A DNA stretch of 64,000 bases. It comes from Hordeum vulgare subsp. vulgare (lineage: Eukaryota > Streptophyta > Magnoliopsida > Poales > Poaceae). This document shows, one piece after another, positions 45,441 to 56,274 of the stretch. Where the stretch lies: positions 331,288,581-331,352,580 of the forward strand of contig NC_058518.1 of the NCBI RefSeq assembly GCF_904849725.1. Direction: 5' to 3'. Position 1 is the stretch's first letter. The number at the start of each line of letters is the position of its first letter. Under the pieces are notes generated by a model. It was not told the DNA's origin. It worked only from the letters and a program-made list of their open reading frames with translations, and searched no databases. The position numbers and the translations under genes are program-made.

Positions 45441-46439
45441 GGTTCCTCAAGCAAGAGAGGTCCCCGTCTTGCGATTCGGGAGCCTGATCCTTTCCAACCA
45501 AGGGACGCGCAGGTACAACCATGTGAATGGCCTTCTGATGAATTTATGATTGAGGCAGGTTTCAAAGATGAGTTTGATGTACTTGTTCGCAACGTCGGAC
45601 TCGAAGAATTCATATCCGATAAATGTGAACAGTATGTTGCTCTCACTGCCCCTTTTGTTCGTAGATTCAAATTTCCAGCTGGCCGTGAGACATCGGTACT
45701 GTTTGATCTCTATGATAAATCGTATACAATGGATTTAGAGGATTTCGATAGAATTTGCAAAATACCTATCTCGCGTACTCTCAATGATCCTCCTAAATCT
45801 TTGGTTAGAGATTTTTGCTCTTGTATTACTGTTGGAGAAACTAGAGACATTACGCAAGCTACCATGGGGAGTATTCATTTTCCTGCCTTGCATTACTTTG
45901 CCCTCTTCATAGGCAGATGCATTAATGGCAAGATTGAGCATTGTCACCTCTGCGCACCCGACCTTAGTATCCTTAAGAGCGCAGTGACGGGTGACAAAAG
46001 CTTCAACATGGGAGCTATTATAGCAAGGAGGCTGAATAAGAATGCTATTGAAGGGGATTTCTTTGGTGGGATCTATGCCACTCGCATAGCAAATTTTCTT
46101 GGAGTACCCATCCGCGAAGGAGATCCCCCGCTCCATACAGCTTTCCTTGAACGCGTCGCTTTGACACGCTACCAGTTCCTTGAGAGGGATGACGAATCCC
46201 TCCTCTACCGTTTGATATTTAACCGGCAGCGTGGTTTCCATATTACCCTTCCTGCTCCTGCCTTCTTTGACTTTCAGGAAAAATGGAGATATTACATAAC
46301 CAGAGGAGAGGCAGAGGAGTATGAGAGGGAGGCAAAGGCTGCTCGTCTCCGTGAGGCAGCTATTCAGGCAGTGGCTCCAGCGCTCCCGTATAACCCCCAT
46401 TATGATTTTGGGTTTCGCCAGGACCATCTTTGGGAGTAG
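45441..46439 (+). pseudogene. A2 extra ORF, main part (Athila ORF1-like), 5' end cut off by B2
   Basis: An open frame of about 332 codons runs to TAG at 46437-46439. It shares landmarks with the A1 extra ORF: CEWPSDEF, DLEDF, FNMGAIIARRLN, GGIYATRIA and ITLPAPAFFDF. The C-terminus is a charged, coiled-coil-like stretch (EEYEREAKAARLREAA) instead of the Pro/Gln-rich A1 tail. B2 separated it from its start. An ATG in the B2 LTR at 45399 is in frame, so a chimeric 346-codon ORF exists on paper. Confidence 0.8.
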
Positions 46440-48379
46440 ACCAACTTAGGCCTAAAGCCTGAGCTTGGGGGAGTACGTGTTCTCACCGACTTTACATTCT
46501 TGCTTATGCTTTCACTTTGTTAGCCGGTGTTCACACTTTGCCACTGTATCATCCATGCTAGTTTATTTTCTTTTTCTCGTTTTCTTTTCGTGTGTCTTTC
46601 TAGTTTGAGAAAAGCCAAAAAGGTTTTCTTTTTCTTCTTTTGATTGTTGGGAGATTTCCCGTGTAAATAGTTTTCTTTTCCTTTGGGTCAAGGTAGAAGA
46701 TATTGGTTACAATGTTTAGTGGCTCTTGCATGCATACATGTTTAGCTTTCAAAGAGCCATATTACTTTCTCTCCTCCTTTGTGTTTGCCTGCAGATTCTA
46801 GCGTAGTCCAATGCACGAGCACGATTATTATTGTTCACATCATTTGGTCGTGCAAGTGAAAGGCAATAATGAAGATATATGATGAAGTGACTGAGCGTGG
46901 AAAAGCTGGTATGAACTCGATCTATTTTGTTTTTGTAAATATGACTAGCTCATCGTGCCTGATTCAGCTTTGTTGTGAGAGAAACATGTTTGCAATGACA
47001 ACTTAGAGATCATAGTTGCTTATGCCATGCTTACTTAGCTAGGAGCTTATAATGGTTTGTCTTGGATGCCCACATGAATGTTGAGATGGCTGTGTTGTAG
47101 TATGATACGATGGTATCCTCCTTTGAATGATTCAAGTGGCTTGACTTGGCGCATGTTCACGCATGTAGTTGAAACAAAATCAACATAGCCTCTATGATGT
47201 TCATGTTCATGGTGATTTATGTCCTACTCATGCTTGCACTCAATGTTAGTTAATCTCAATGCATTTTGATGACTGTTGTCGCTCTCTAGTTGGTCGCTTC
47301 CCAGTCTTTTGCTAGCCTTCACTTGTACTAAGCGGGAATACTGCTTGTGCATCCACCTCCATAAACCCAAAGTTGTTCCATGTGAGTCCACCATACCTAC
47401 CTATATGCGGTATCTACCAGTAAATTTGCATGTGCCACTCTCTAAACCTTTAAGAAATAATCTGTTTTGCATGCCCGAACCGCTCATGTGGAGACAGGGG
47501 GCTATCAGTATCTTCCATGCTAGGTGTGTTATCCTCGATATGTGTTTATTCACTATCGTTCACGAGAAAGGGGCCGGTAATTGGAATTCCCAGTTCCATG
47601 CTCAAATCGAAAAGATAATTGCAAACAAAACTCCCCCAGGATTGATGTTGGTATGGACAGTACCCGAGGATTCGGCTAGCCGTGGAATGTGATTGATTGG
47701 TGGTGGGGAGTCAAAACTTTACTTTTCTGTTTGGGAACCGCCTATAGCATGTGTAGCGTGGAAGATGTTGAGAACTCTTAGTCATTGCGTTGACAATGAA
47801 AGAATGCCACCCAAAATTATTATCTCTGTTTTCAAAGCTTGAGCTCTGGCACCTCTGCAAATCAATGCTTCCCTCTGCGAAGGGCCTGTCTATTTATGTT
47901 CCTGTTGAGGCATCCTCCTCTTATAAAAGCAACAATTAGAGAGCACCTCTGTCATTTTTATGCTTTGCTTTTAACTGTGTTGGGTATGACTATGACTGGA
48001 TCTTCTTTGCCGTGAATTACAATGTTTAGTCAGCCCTTGGTCTTTGAAGGTGCTCTGCATTTATGTTTTGCGGTCTCGAAAAGAGCTAGCGAGATACCAT
48101 CTATTTGTACTGCTTCATATTGTTTTGATGGAAGTGTTGCATTTGAGGCTTATTATTATTTGCTCGCTAGCTGATTATGCCATTGATATGAGTTTACCGT
48201 GAGACCTAGATGTCATTTGCTTATGTGGTTTGCTTGTGATCTTGCTGAAATTCTGGTTATGAGTTAGACATAGTTGCAACCACAAGATCAAACAGAGTTC
48301 GTCAAAGTTTTTCTTTTGTCTCTCTCAGTTTGTCAACTGAGTTGCTTGAGGACAAGCAAGGCTTTAAGCTTGGGGGAGT
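46440..48379 (+). other. A2 non-coding tail with two PPT copies
   Basis: The internal copy GAGCTTGGGGGAGT (46471-46484) follows the extra ORF. The terminal PPT AAGCTTGGGGGAGT (48366-48379) precedes the LTR. A 138-codon ORF at 47276-47692 is partly mirrored, with stops, in the A1 tail. Confidence 0.8.
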
Positions 48380-49927
48380 TGATACGTCTCCAACGTATCT
48401 ACTTTTCCGAACTCTTTTGCCCTTGTTTTGGACTCTAACTTGCATTATTGGAATGGAACTAACCCGGACTAACGTTGTTTTCAGCAGAATTGCCATGGTG
48501 TTGTTTTTGTGCAGAAATAAAAGTTCTCAGAATGTCCTGAAAATTTACGAAGAGTTTTTCTGGAATAAAAGGAAAATACCTGCGCAAAGATCCACCGGAG
48601 TGGGCGTGCCAGTGGGCCACAAGCCCAGAGGCCGCGGCCACCCCCCTAGGCCCACGTGGCACCACTGCCCCCAATCTCAGTCATATATCTTCCGTTTCGC
48701 ATGGAAAAAATCAGAGAGAAGGTTTCATCGCGTTTTGCAATACGGAGGCGCCGCCACATCCTGTTCTTCATCTGGAGGGCAGATCTGGAGTCCGTTTTGG
48801 GCTCCGGAGAGGGTAAATCGTCGCCATCGTCATCACCAACCTTCCTCCATCGACAATTCCATGATCCTCTTCACCGTTCGTGAGTAATCATATCGTAGGC
48901 TTGCTGGACGGTGATGAGTTGGATGAGATCTATCATGTAATCGAGTTAGTTTTGACGGAGATTTATCCCTAGTATCCACTATGTTCTAGATTGATGTTGC
49001 TACTACTTGGCTATGCTTAATGCTTGTCACTAGGGCCCGAGTGCCATGATTTCAGATCTGAACCTATTATGTTGTTGCCAATATATGTGTGTTTTAGATC
49101 CTATCTTGCAAGTTGTAGTCACCTACTATGTGTTATGACCCGGCAACCCCGGAGTGACAATAGACGGAACCACTCCCGGAGATGACCATAGTATGAGGAG
49201 TTCATGTATTCACCACGTGTTAATGCGTTGGTCCGGTTCTTTATTAAAAGGAGAACCTTAATATCCCGTAGTTTCCATTAGGACCCCGCTGCCATGGGAG
49301 GGATGGACAATAGATGTCATGCAAGTTCTTTTCCCTAAGCACGTATGACTACATACGGAATACATGCCTACATTAGATTGACGAATGGGAGCTAGTTACA
49401 TATCTCTCCGTGTTATAACTGTTACATGATGAATCACATACGGCATACTCATCCATCACCGATCCACTGCCTACGAGTCTTTTACTACTGGTCCTTGCTA
49501 CGTTACCTTGTCTAGGCTTGTCCCTTGCTACAAAAGGGATTGGGCCACTTTGCTACTACTGTTACTCTGTTGCTGCTGCTACTGCTGTTCCTTGCTACTT
49601 TGTTGTTACTTGTTACAAGACCTTTTTCGTCTCCGTTGCCGGGGAAGAATATTTCCCCGTCCACGTGCAACCTACTGGCGCCATTGATACAACAGTTAGG
49701 AATAGTCTGCCATCAACAGTTCTGTTTCTGACACCGTTGGTATCATACTACTTTGCTACTGATACTTTGCTTGCAGACACTAATCTTTCAGGTGTGGTTG
49801 AATCTGACAAACTCAGCTGCTAATACTTGAGAATATTCTTTCGCTTCCCCTTTGGCGAAACAACAAATTTGGGTCGAATACTCTACCCTCGAAAACTGCT
49901 ACGATCCCCTACGCTTGTGGGATATTA
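48380..49927 (+). repeat. A2 3' LTR
   Basis: The 1,548-bp LTR starts TGATACGTCTCCAACGTATC. Its terminal CA has become TA. It carries PBS-like relics at 49630-49645 (CCGTTGCCGGGGA intact), 49676-49686 and 49729-49739. Confidence 0.93.
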
Positions 49928-50350
49928 GAGCACCAAGCCATTTGTGCCTTCAAGGCAAGCATCCGGTACCGCGAGCTCATTCCAAAGTTCGGCCGGAGTG
50001 ATGTCATGTCCCTCAGTCAGGAAATGGAAATCGCCACTCTGTATGCCAATGGCGAAGACGAAGACTCCCTCTGTAGCGGCAAGGGCCGCACCAGTGAAGC
50101 CCCTCACTTGGGAGACAACACAGGGGAGAAGAAGAAGCGGAAGGCCGAGTCCTCCGGTAAAGCAGAGAATGTAGTTGTCCCCGGGGAAAGCAACAACAAA
50201 TCGAAGAAGAAAAGGAAAAAAACTGGGTTGCGAGGAAGAATGGCGAGCCCAAGGGCGACATCCTGGACCAGCCCTGTCATGTTCACACCAAAAGGAACGA
50301 GGATAGCAATTCCATCTACCCTAAGAACTCCACTCAGGACTGTCGTCTGA
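49928..50350 (+). pseudogene. H gag, right part
   Basis: After the GAGCA duplicate the H gag frame continues in phase from 13433: the codon split by the insertion is completed here. It shows RYRELIPKFGRSD and then a basic KKKRKAE / KSKKKRKK linker, a likely nucleic-acid-binding tail. Confidence 0.82.
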
Positions 50351-50529
50351 TAAAGCAAGAGATGCAAGGAGAGACCTTCGAGGGCAAGGACGGCAACGAT
50401 GCAGAGGGGGACGATACTTCCGACTACTCCCACGTCAAAAAAGTCCTCGTGATCTTCGCGGACTTCGAGAGCAAGAGCCGACTAAAGGTCATTAATCAAG
50501 AGGTTAACATGGTAGTTCCGACTGCCACC

Positions 50530-51018
50530 AAGTATTTGGACTAGACCAAGACGCCCATAACATTTGACCAGTCGGATCACCTAGCACACGTATCGACCCC
50601 TCGGTGGCAAGCGCTAGTCGTCGATCCACCTGTCAACGGAGTCCAACTGCATAATGTCCTAATGGACAACGGTATTGGGCTCAACATCATCTACCCCGAC
50701 ATGCTGAATGCAATGGACATACCTCTGTCCCAGCTAGGCCAGAGCAGCATGCACTTCCACGGGGTAATCTCCGGGAATAAAGCGAAGTCACTTGGTCAGA
50801 TCACCCTCATTGTCGTTTTTCATGGCGATAAGAATTACCAAAAGGAGCGACTGACCTTCAAAGTGCTCAACTTTTGGAGAGCATATCATGCCATCCTGTG
50901 TAGGCCCGCTTCTGCGTGTTTCATGGCCCGACCATGTTATGTATATCTTAAACTTAATATGCCAGGTCCGAAAGGCGTGATTACCGTCATAGGCAATCGT
51001 CAACTCACCGAGGAGTGA
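50530..51018 (+). pseudogene. H aspartic protease
   Basis: The frame has VQLHNVLMDNGIGLNIIY (from about 50641), the protease active-site region, with DNG where Gypsy proteases of this type carry DGG or DTG, so the catalytic loop is probably damaged. It ends at TGA 51016-51018, where a gag-pol frame would continue. Confidence 0.75.
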
Positions 51019-51399
51019 CTCCAGAAGGGATCCAAGCTTGCTCACGAGCAAATTTTCATCTCCGAGATCAAAGAATACAAGAAGACGGTAGATGACGTGG
51101 AACTGCTCACGTCAAAGAGGCCAGCTACACAGTACTCTTTTCAGTCGGCGAACAACACCAAGCAAGTTCACATCCATCTGTCCGATTTGAGTGCGGCAGC
51201 AACCAACATCTCCACATCACTCGCCAAGAAATAGGAAGGCGGTCTCATTCAGTTCCTCTGTGAGAACTGGGACATCTTCACATGGAAGTCGTCGAACATG
51301 CAAGTTGTTGTGAGTGAACTCGCTAAGCATTGACTCCGTGTTTATCCCATAGTCAAGACCGTCCAGGAGTATCTGCATCGTTCCTCCACTGAGAAATGC

Positions 51400-52400
51400 A
51401 AGGTGATTGGTGAGGAGATCGCTCGGCTCCTAGCTGTAGAGTTCATTCGTAAGGTGTACCACTCCGAGTTGCTCGCCAAAATTGTCATGGTACCAAAGAA
51501 GAACAACTCACTTTGTATGTGTATTGACTTCAAGCACCACAATCGGGCCTGCCCGAAGGATCATTTTCCTTTACCCGGCATAGACCATATAGTGGATTCT
51601 ACTTTCGGATGTGAACGTCTGCCATTCCTGGATGCGTACTCCGCATACCACTAGATCCAAATGTATGTCCCTCATGAAATAAAAACAACCTTCATTACCC
51701 CATTCGAGTGTTTGTACTACATCACTATGCCTTTCAGCCTTAAAAACGCTGGTGCTACCTTTCAACGCATGATATAGAAATGCCTGCAAAAGCATATCAC
51801 TTGGAACGTGGAGGCTTACATGGATGACATCATGGTCAAGTCTAGGCTAGGTTCCAACATCCTAACTGACTTGCCTGAAATCTTCGCGGACCTACGACGC
51901 TTCAGAATAAAGCTCAACCCGACTAAGTGCACCTTCGGGGTCCCTGCATGCAAGTTAGTCGGTTTCCTCATTTTGGAACAAGGGATTGACGTCAACCCCG
52001 ATAAGATCGATGCCATTGTCCGAATGAAACAACCAGATCGTCTACATGATGTACAGAGACTTATAGGCTTCCTAGCGGCCCTAAAAAGATTCATATAAAG
52101 ATTCGGTGAGAAGGCGCTACCTCTTTACCAACTAGTGAAGAAATCTGACAAGTTAGAGTGGATGAGTGAAGCACAAGCTGCATGTGAGTAACTTAAAGCT
52201 TTGCTTTCCACCCACTCGGTGTTATCTGCACCGTACAGTCGAGAGCATCTGCTCTTGTACATTGCACCCACAAACCAAGTGGTCAGCATTGTGCTCACCG
52301 TGGAACATGAAGAACAAGGAAATGAGTTCTAGGTGCAACGCCCCATCTACTACATATCAGAGGTTTTGACCCCTTCCAAACAAAGGTACCCGCTGTACCA
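51400..52400 (+). pseudogene. H reverse transcriptase
   Basis: Landmarks in order: VMVPKKNNSLCMCIDFKHHN, FPLPGIDHIVD, MPFSLKNAGATFQRM and the catalytic AYMDDIMVKS (about 51814-51843). The connection domain with LVGFLILEQGIDVNPDK follows. At least five in-frame stops fall near 51652, 51775, 52096, 52188 and 52330; those at 51652 and 51775 look like CAG to TAG changes. It is an inactive relic. Confidence 0.88.
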
Positions 52401-52421
52401 GAAGCTCTCCTATCGGAGATC

Positions 52422-53239
52422 TTGAATACCAAGGTTTATGGCATCTACCTGACTATTAAGAAGGTAGATCATTACTTTCAAGACCACTCGGTCACGGTTA
52501 TCAGTGATGCTCCCCTGTTGGAGATCTTGAACAATAGGGACGCCACTGGCCTAGTGGCAAAATGGGAAATTAAGCTCTTCCCATTGGAGAGCATGTTTGA
52601 AGCAAAGAAATCAATTAAGTCCCAAGCCCTTGTGGATTTCCTGGCTGAGTGGATCGATCAAGAACAACCGGCCCCGAGCCTCCCCGAGCACTGGACAATG
52701 TTCTTTGACGGATCCAAGATGCTCGACAACTCGGGGGCTGCAGTGGTCCTAGTTTCCTCGAGGGGAGGCCGGCTGAGTTATGCGCTGCAAATTCACTTTG
52801 ATTCATCCAACAATGAGCCCGAGTACGAAGCTCTTGTGTACGGGCTATGCATGTCCAGCTCACTCGGCATTCCCCGTTTGATGGTCTACGAAAAGTCGGA
52901 TCTCGTGGTGAACCAGGTAATGAAGGAGTGGGATATTCAAAGCCCAGCAATGACAGGATATTGCAATGCCATGAGAAATTGAAGAAGAACTTCGAGGGTT
53001 TGGAGTTGCATTACATACCCAAAATCAAAAATCAGGCAGCATATGATTTGGCCAAGATAGGTTCCACTCGACGAGTTGTACCCAAAGATGTGTTCTTAGA
53101 GCACATGCACGCCCCAACCATCAAAGAAGATCCTTTCATAGAGGATCCCCCACAAGCAGTTGGCCCGGCCGATCTGACTGAGGTAGACGTCCTGGCGGTG
53201 ATTGATTTAGTCCACGAGATGTTGGTGATAATCCCCTAG
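52422..53239 (+). pseudogene. H RNase H and linker
   Basis: The frame 52422-52982 reads into WTMFFDGSKM (about 52692-52721), the first catalytic aspartate region of RNase H, then NNEPEYEALVYGL and EKSDLVVNQV. A frameshift near 52975 moves the continuation into another frame (to 53239), which covers the linker toward integrase. Confidence 0.85.
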
Positions 53240-53702
53240 TCGGCTTAACCCTATATAGAATACTTGCTCCGGCAAGAACTCCCTAAAGACGAAGTGGAAG
53301 CCCTTCAGATCATCCAACGATCCAAAGCCTTCACTGTGATGGGAGATGATTTATACAAGAAAAGCACCACATGAGTCACTCAGTGGTGTATTTCCCCAGA
53401 GGAAGGGTTGTAGATCCTGCATGAGATTCACTCGGGGACTTGTGGTCACCACACGTACTCTCGAACGTTGGTCGCCAAGGCCTTCCGAGCGGGTTTCTAT
53501 TGCCCGTGCCAACGAAGCACGTAGAGACATCGTGTACTTATGTGTCGGATGCCAGCTCTACAAGAACCAATCGTACAAGCCCACATCAGCATTGAAGACT
53601 ATCCCGCTCACCTAGCCATTTGTTGTTTGGGGTCTTGACATGGTCGGGCCCCTAGGAGCCGGGATGAGTGGATTCACCCACATGCTAGTGGAAGTGGACA
53701 AC
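53240..53702 (+). pseudogene. H integrase, left part
   Basis: Translation in mixed frames gives the H2C2 zinc-binding region (LHEIHSG...H, then YLCVGCQLYKNQ near 53540-53580). It then gives the start of the catalytic core (WGLDMVGPLG near 53628, including the first Asp). It stops at the BARE LTR insertion and resumes at 63728. Confidence 0.82.
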
Positions 53703-54819
53703 TCATGGAAATATGCCCTATAGGTAATAATAAATTAGTTATTATCATATTTCCTTGTTCATGACAATCGTTCATTATCCATGCTATAATTGTATTGATT
53801 TGAATGTCACATACATGTGTGGATACATAGACAACACCGTGTCCTTAGTGAGCGTCTACTAGACTAGCTCGTTGATCAAAGATGATTAAGGTTTCCTAAC
53901 CATAGACAAGAGTTGTCATTTGATGACGGGATCACATCATTAGGAGAATGATGTGATGGAAAAGACCCAGCCGTAAGCATATCATGTGATTGTATCGTTA
54001 AGTTTATTGCTATTGCTTTCTGCATGTCAAGTATATGTTCCTAAGACCATGAGATCATGCAACTCCCTAACACCGAGGGAATGTCTTGTGTGTATCAAAC
54101 ATCACAACATAACTGGGTCATCATAAAGATGCTCTACAGGTATCTTGGAGGGTGTATGTTGGATTGGCATGGATAGAGACTGGGATTCGTCATTCCGTAT
54201 CATGGAGAGGTAACTCTAGGCCCACATAGTAATACAACATCACAAGAAGCTTGCAAGCAATGTCACTAAGGAGTTAGTCATGGGATCTTGTATTACGGAA
54301 CGAGTAAAGAGACTTGTCGGTAACGAGATTGAACTAGGTATGGAGATACCGATGAAAGAATCTCGAGAAGTAACATACTACTGAACAAAGGGAACAACAC
54401 ACAGGATTGATTGAATCCTTGGCATCGTTGTTAGCCCGATAAAGATTTTCGTGGAATATGTACGAACCAATATGGGCATCCATGTCTCACTATTGGTTAT
54501 TTAACGTAGAGGTGTCTCGGTCATGTGTGCATAGTTCATATATCTTCGTGACCGAAGGTTGTTCGGGGTCCCAAATGAGATCCCAGACGTCCTGATGAGT
54601 TCTGAATGGTCCGGGAGTAAAGATTTATATATAGGAAAGTGGTATTCGTTTTCCGGAAAAGTTTCTAGTTTTTCTAATATAGTATGGGGAGTGCCGAAAG
54701 GGTTTCGGGAGTCCACTGAGGGGGTCCACCCACCCCGGGGGCCCACAAGGGCTGAAGAGTGAGGTACACCAGCCCCTGATGGGATGGGCGCCCCACCCAA
54801 AGAGGTCCATGCACCCAAG
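53703..54819 (+). repeat. BARE/WIS/Angela-type solo LTR, first piece
   Basis: It begins TCATGGAAATATGCCCTA, close to the TGTTGGAAATATGCCC start of BARE-type LTRs. It is cut by D after CCAAG (54815-54819). Its two pieces together give about 1.7 kb, a normal length for this LTR family. No PBS or internal region accompanies it, so it is a solo LTR. The flanking duplication is ACAAC (53698-53702) versus ACAAG (63728-63732), one mismatch. Confidence 0.9.
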
Positions 54820-56274
54820 TGATGTCTACACACGCTTCTATTCTTGTAGACTATGTTGGTCCTCCAAGCGTAGAGGTTTGTAGGACAGCAGCAATTTCCC
54901 TCAAGTGGATGACGTAAGGTTTATCGAACTCAGGGAACTAGAGGTTGAAGATGGTCTCTCTCAAGCAACCCTCCAATTAAGAAACAAGAAGTCTCTTGTG
55001 TCCCCAACACACCTAATACAATGGTAAATTGTATAGGTGCACTAGTTCAGCGGAGAGATGGTAAAATATGGGTGATAGGTGTGGCAAATTAAGGTAATAT
55101 AAATCTGTAGTAAAAATTAAAGCAAGGTAGCAAGTGAAAAAAGTGAGCACAAACCGTGTAACAATGGTGAGAAACAAGGCCTAGGCTTCATACTTTCACT
55201 AGTGGCAACTCCCAACAACATTAACATAGTCTAATCACATGATATTTCCACTAAAACATGCAATGGAGACGTACTCGTAGGTCATTCCTTTGTGATCAAG
55301 GGAGAGCGAGAACTATGTAGGGCTACAAAAGTACACCTCAGAGTTCGCAGTTCGCATCTATGGATTTCCCAATGTCACCATGGACATCCAAAGAGAGTAC
55401 CACAATCACCACAACATATCTCACGGATAGTCAAAGACAAGCACCAAGAGACTCTCAATCTTCAATCAATTCACAAAATAGGAAATCACTCATGAAAATA
55501 TTCTTCTAATCCATGTCCAATAGACCGTTGTCACCATGGTCTCGGAGATTATACTAGATAAGATCAAGTGAGTACATCAATCCAATACATAGAAGAAGGG
55601 GAAACATCATGGATCACCCTAGATTAACATAGCCTATGATCACAATCAACATCACATCATGGGAGAGAGAATTAACCACAGAGCTACTGTAGAAGACCTC
55701 AACCCCGAGGAGGAACTAGTCCCGCTTCATGGAGGGAGGAAGCAACGTTGATGGAGATTAATCCGGGGGCACTTCCCCGTCCCGGTAGGGTGCCGACACA
55801 GGAATTCTGGTTCCCCAAAACTTGTTGGTGGTGGCGGCGGAGATCGGAATTGCATCTGGAGAAAAGGGTTCTCGAATCAAGGTTTCCTCCACGGGGGTAA
55901 AAATAGGGCCAAAGGGGGGCACCAGGGGAGGTCCCACTCGCCCAGGCGTCCTGGTGGCACGGCCTCCCCCTAGGTCGCGCCAGGTGGCCACCTGGGTGGG
56001 GGTAGCCCGCCTCTGGCTCTCCTTCGGGTGTTTGAAGTCTTCTGGAATGCTGCTTTTTTATATATTTTCTGTGGAATTTTTTGGGCACTGTAAATATGGG
56101 TATAAACCTGTAATTCACAAACATCAGCAGACAGAAACTAGCACTGGGTGCACTTAGTTAGTAGGTTAGTCCAAATATGTTGAAAAAGGTATGAAAGTGT
56201 ACAAAACACATAGCAATATCACCCAAAACTTGCATGGAGCAAGCACAGATTATAGATACGTTTGGGACGTATCA
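54820..56274 (-). repeat. D 3' LTR
   Basis: The 1,455-bp LTR starts (minus strand) TGATACGTCCCAAACGTATC at 56274. It is highly similar to the 1,437-bp right-hand LTR. Confidence 0.94.

Larger units (their letters stand above)
13434..49927 (+). mobile_element. A2: family A Athila-like Gypsy element, host of B1 and B2
   Basis: Ends are TG at 13434 and TTA at 49927 (CA decayed to TA), flanked by GAGCA at 13429-13433 and 49928-49932. Removing B1, B2 and their duplicates leaves about 9.7 kb: 5' LTR, tRNA-Asp PBS, gag-protease, U3-like module, extra ORF, long tail, PPT and 3' LTR. There is no reverse transcriptase or integrase, so it is non-autonomous. Confidence 0.93.

Noticed and set aside
45735..46427. 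230-codon minus-strand ORF
   Set aside because: It is the antisense shadow of the A2 extra ORF; the plus-strand frame has a counterpart in A1 while this one does not.
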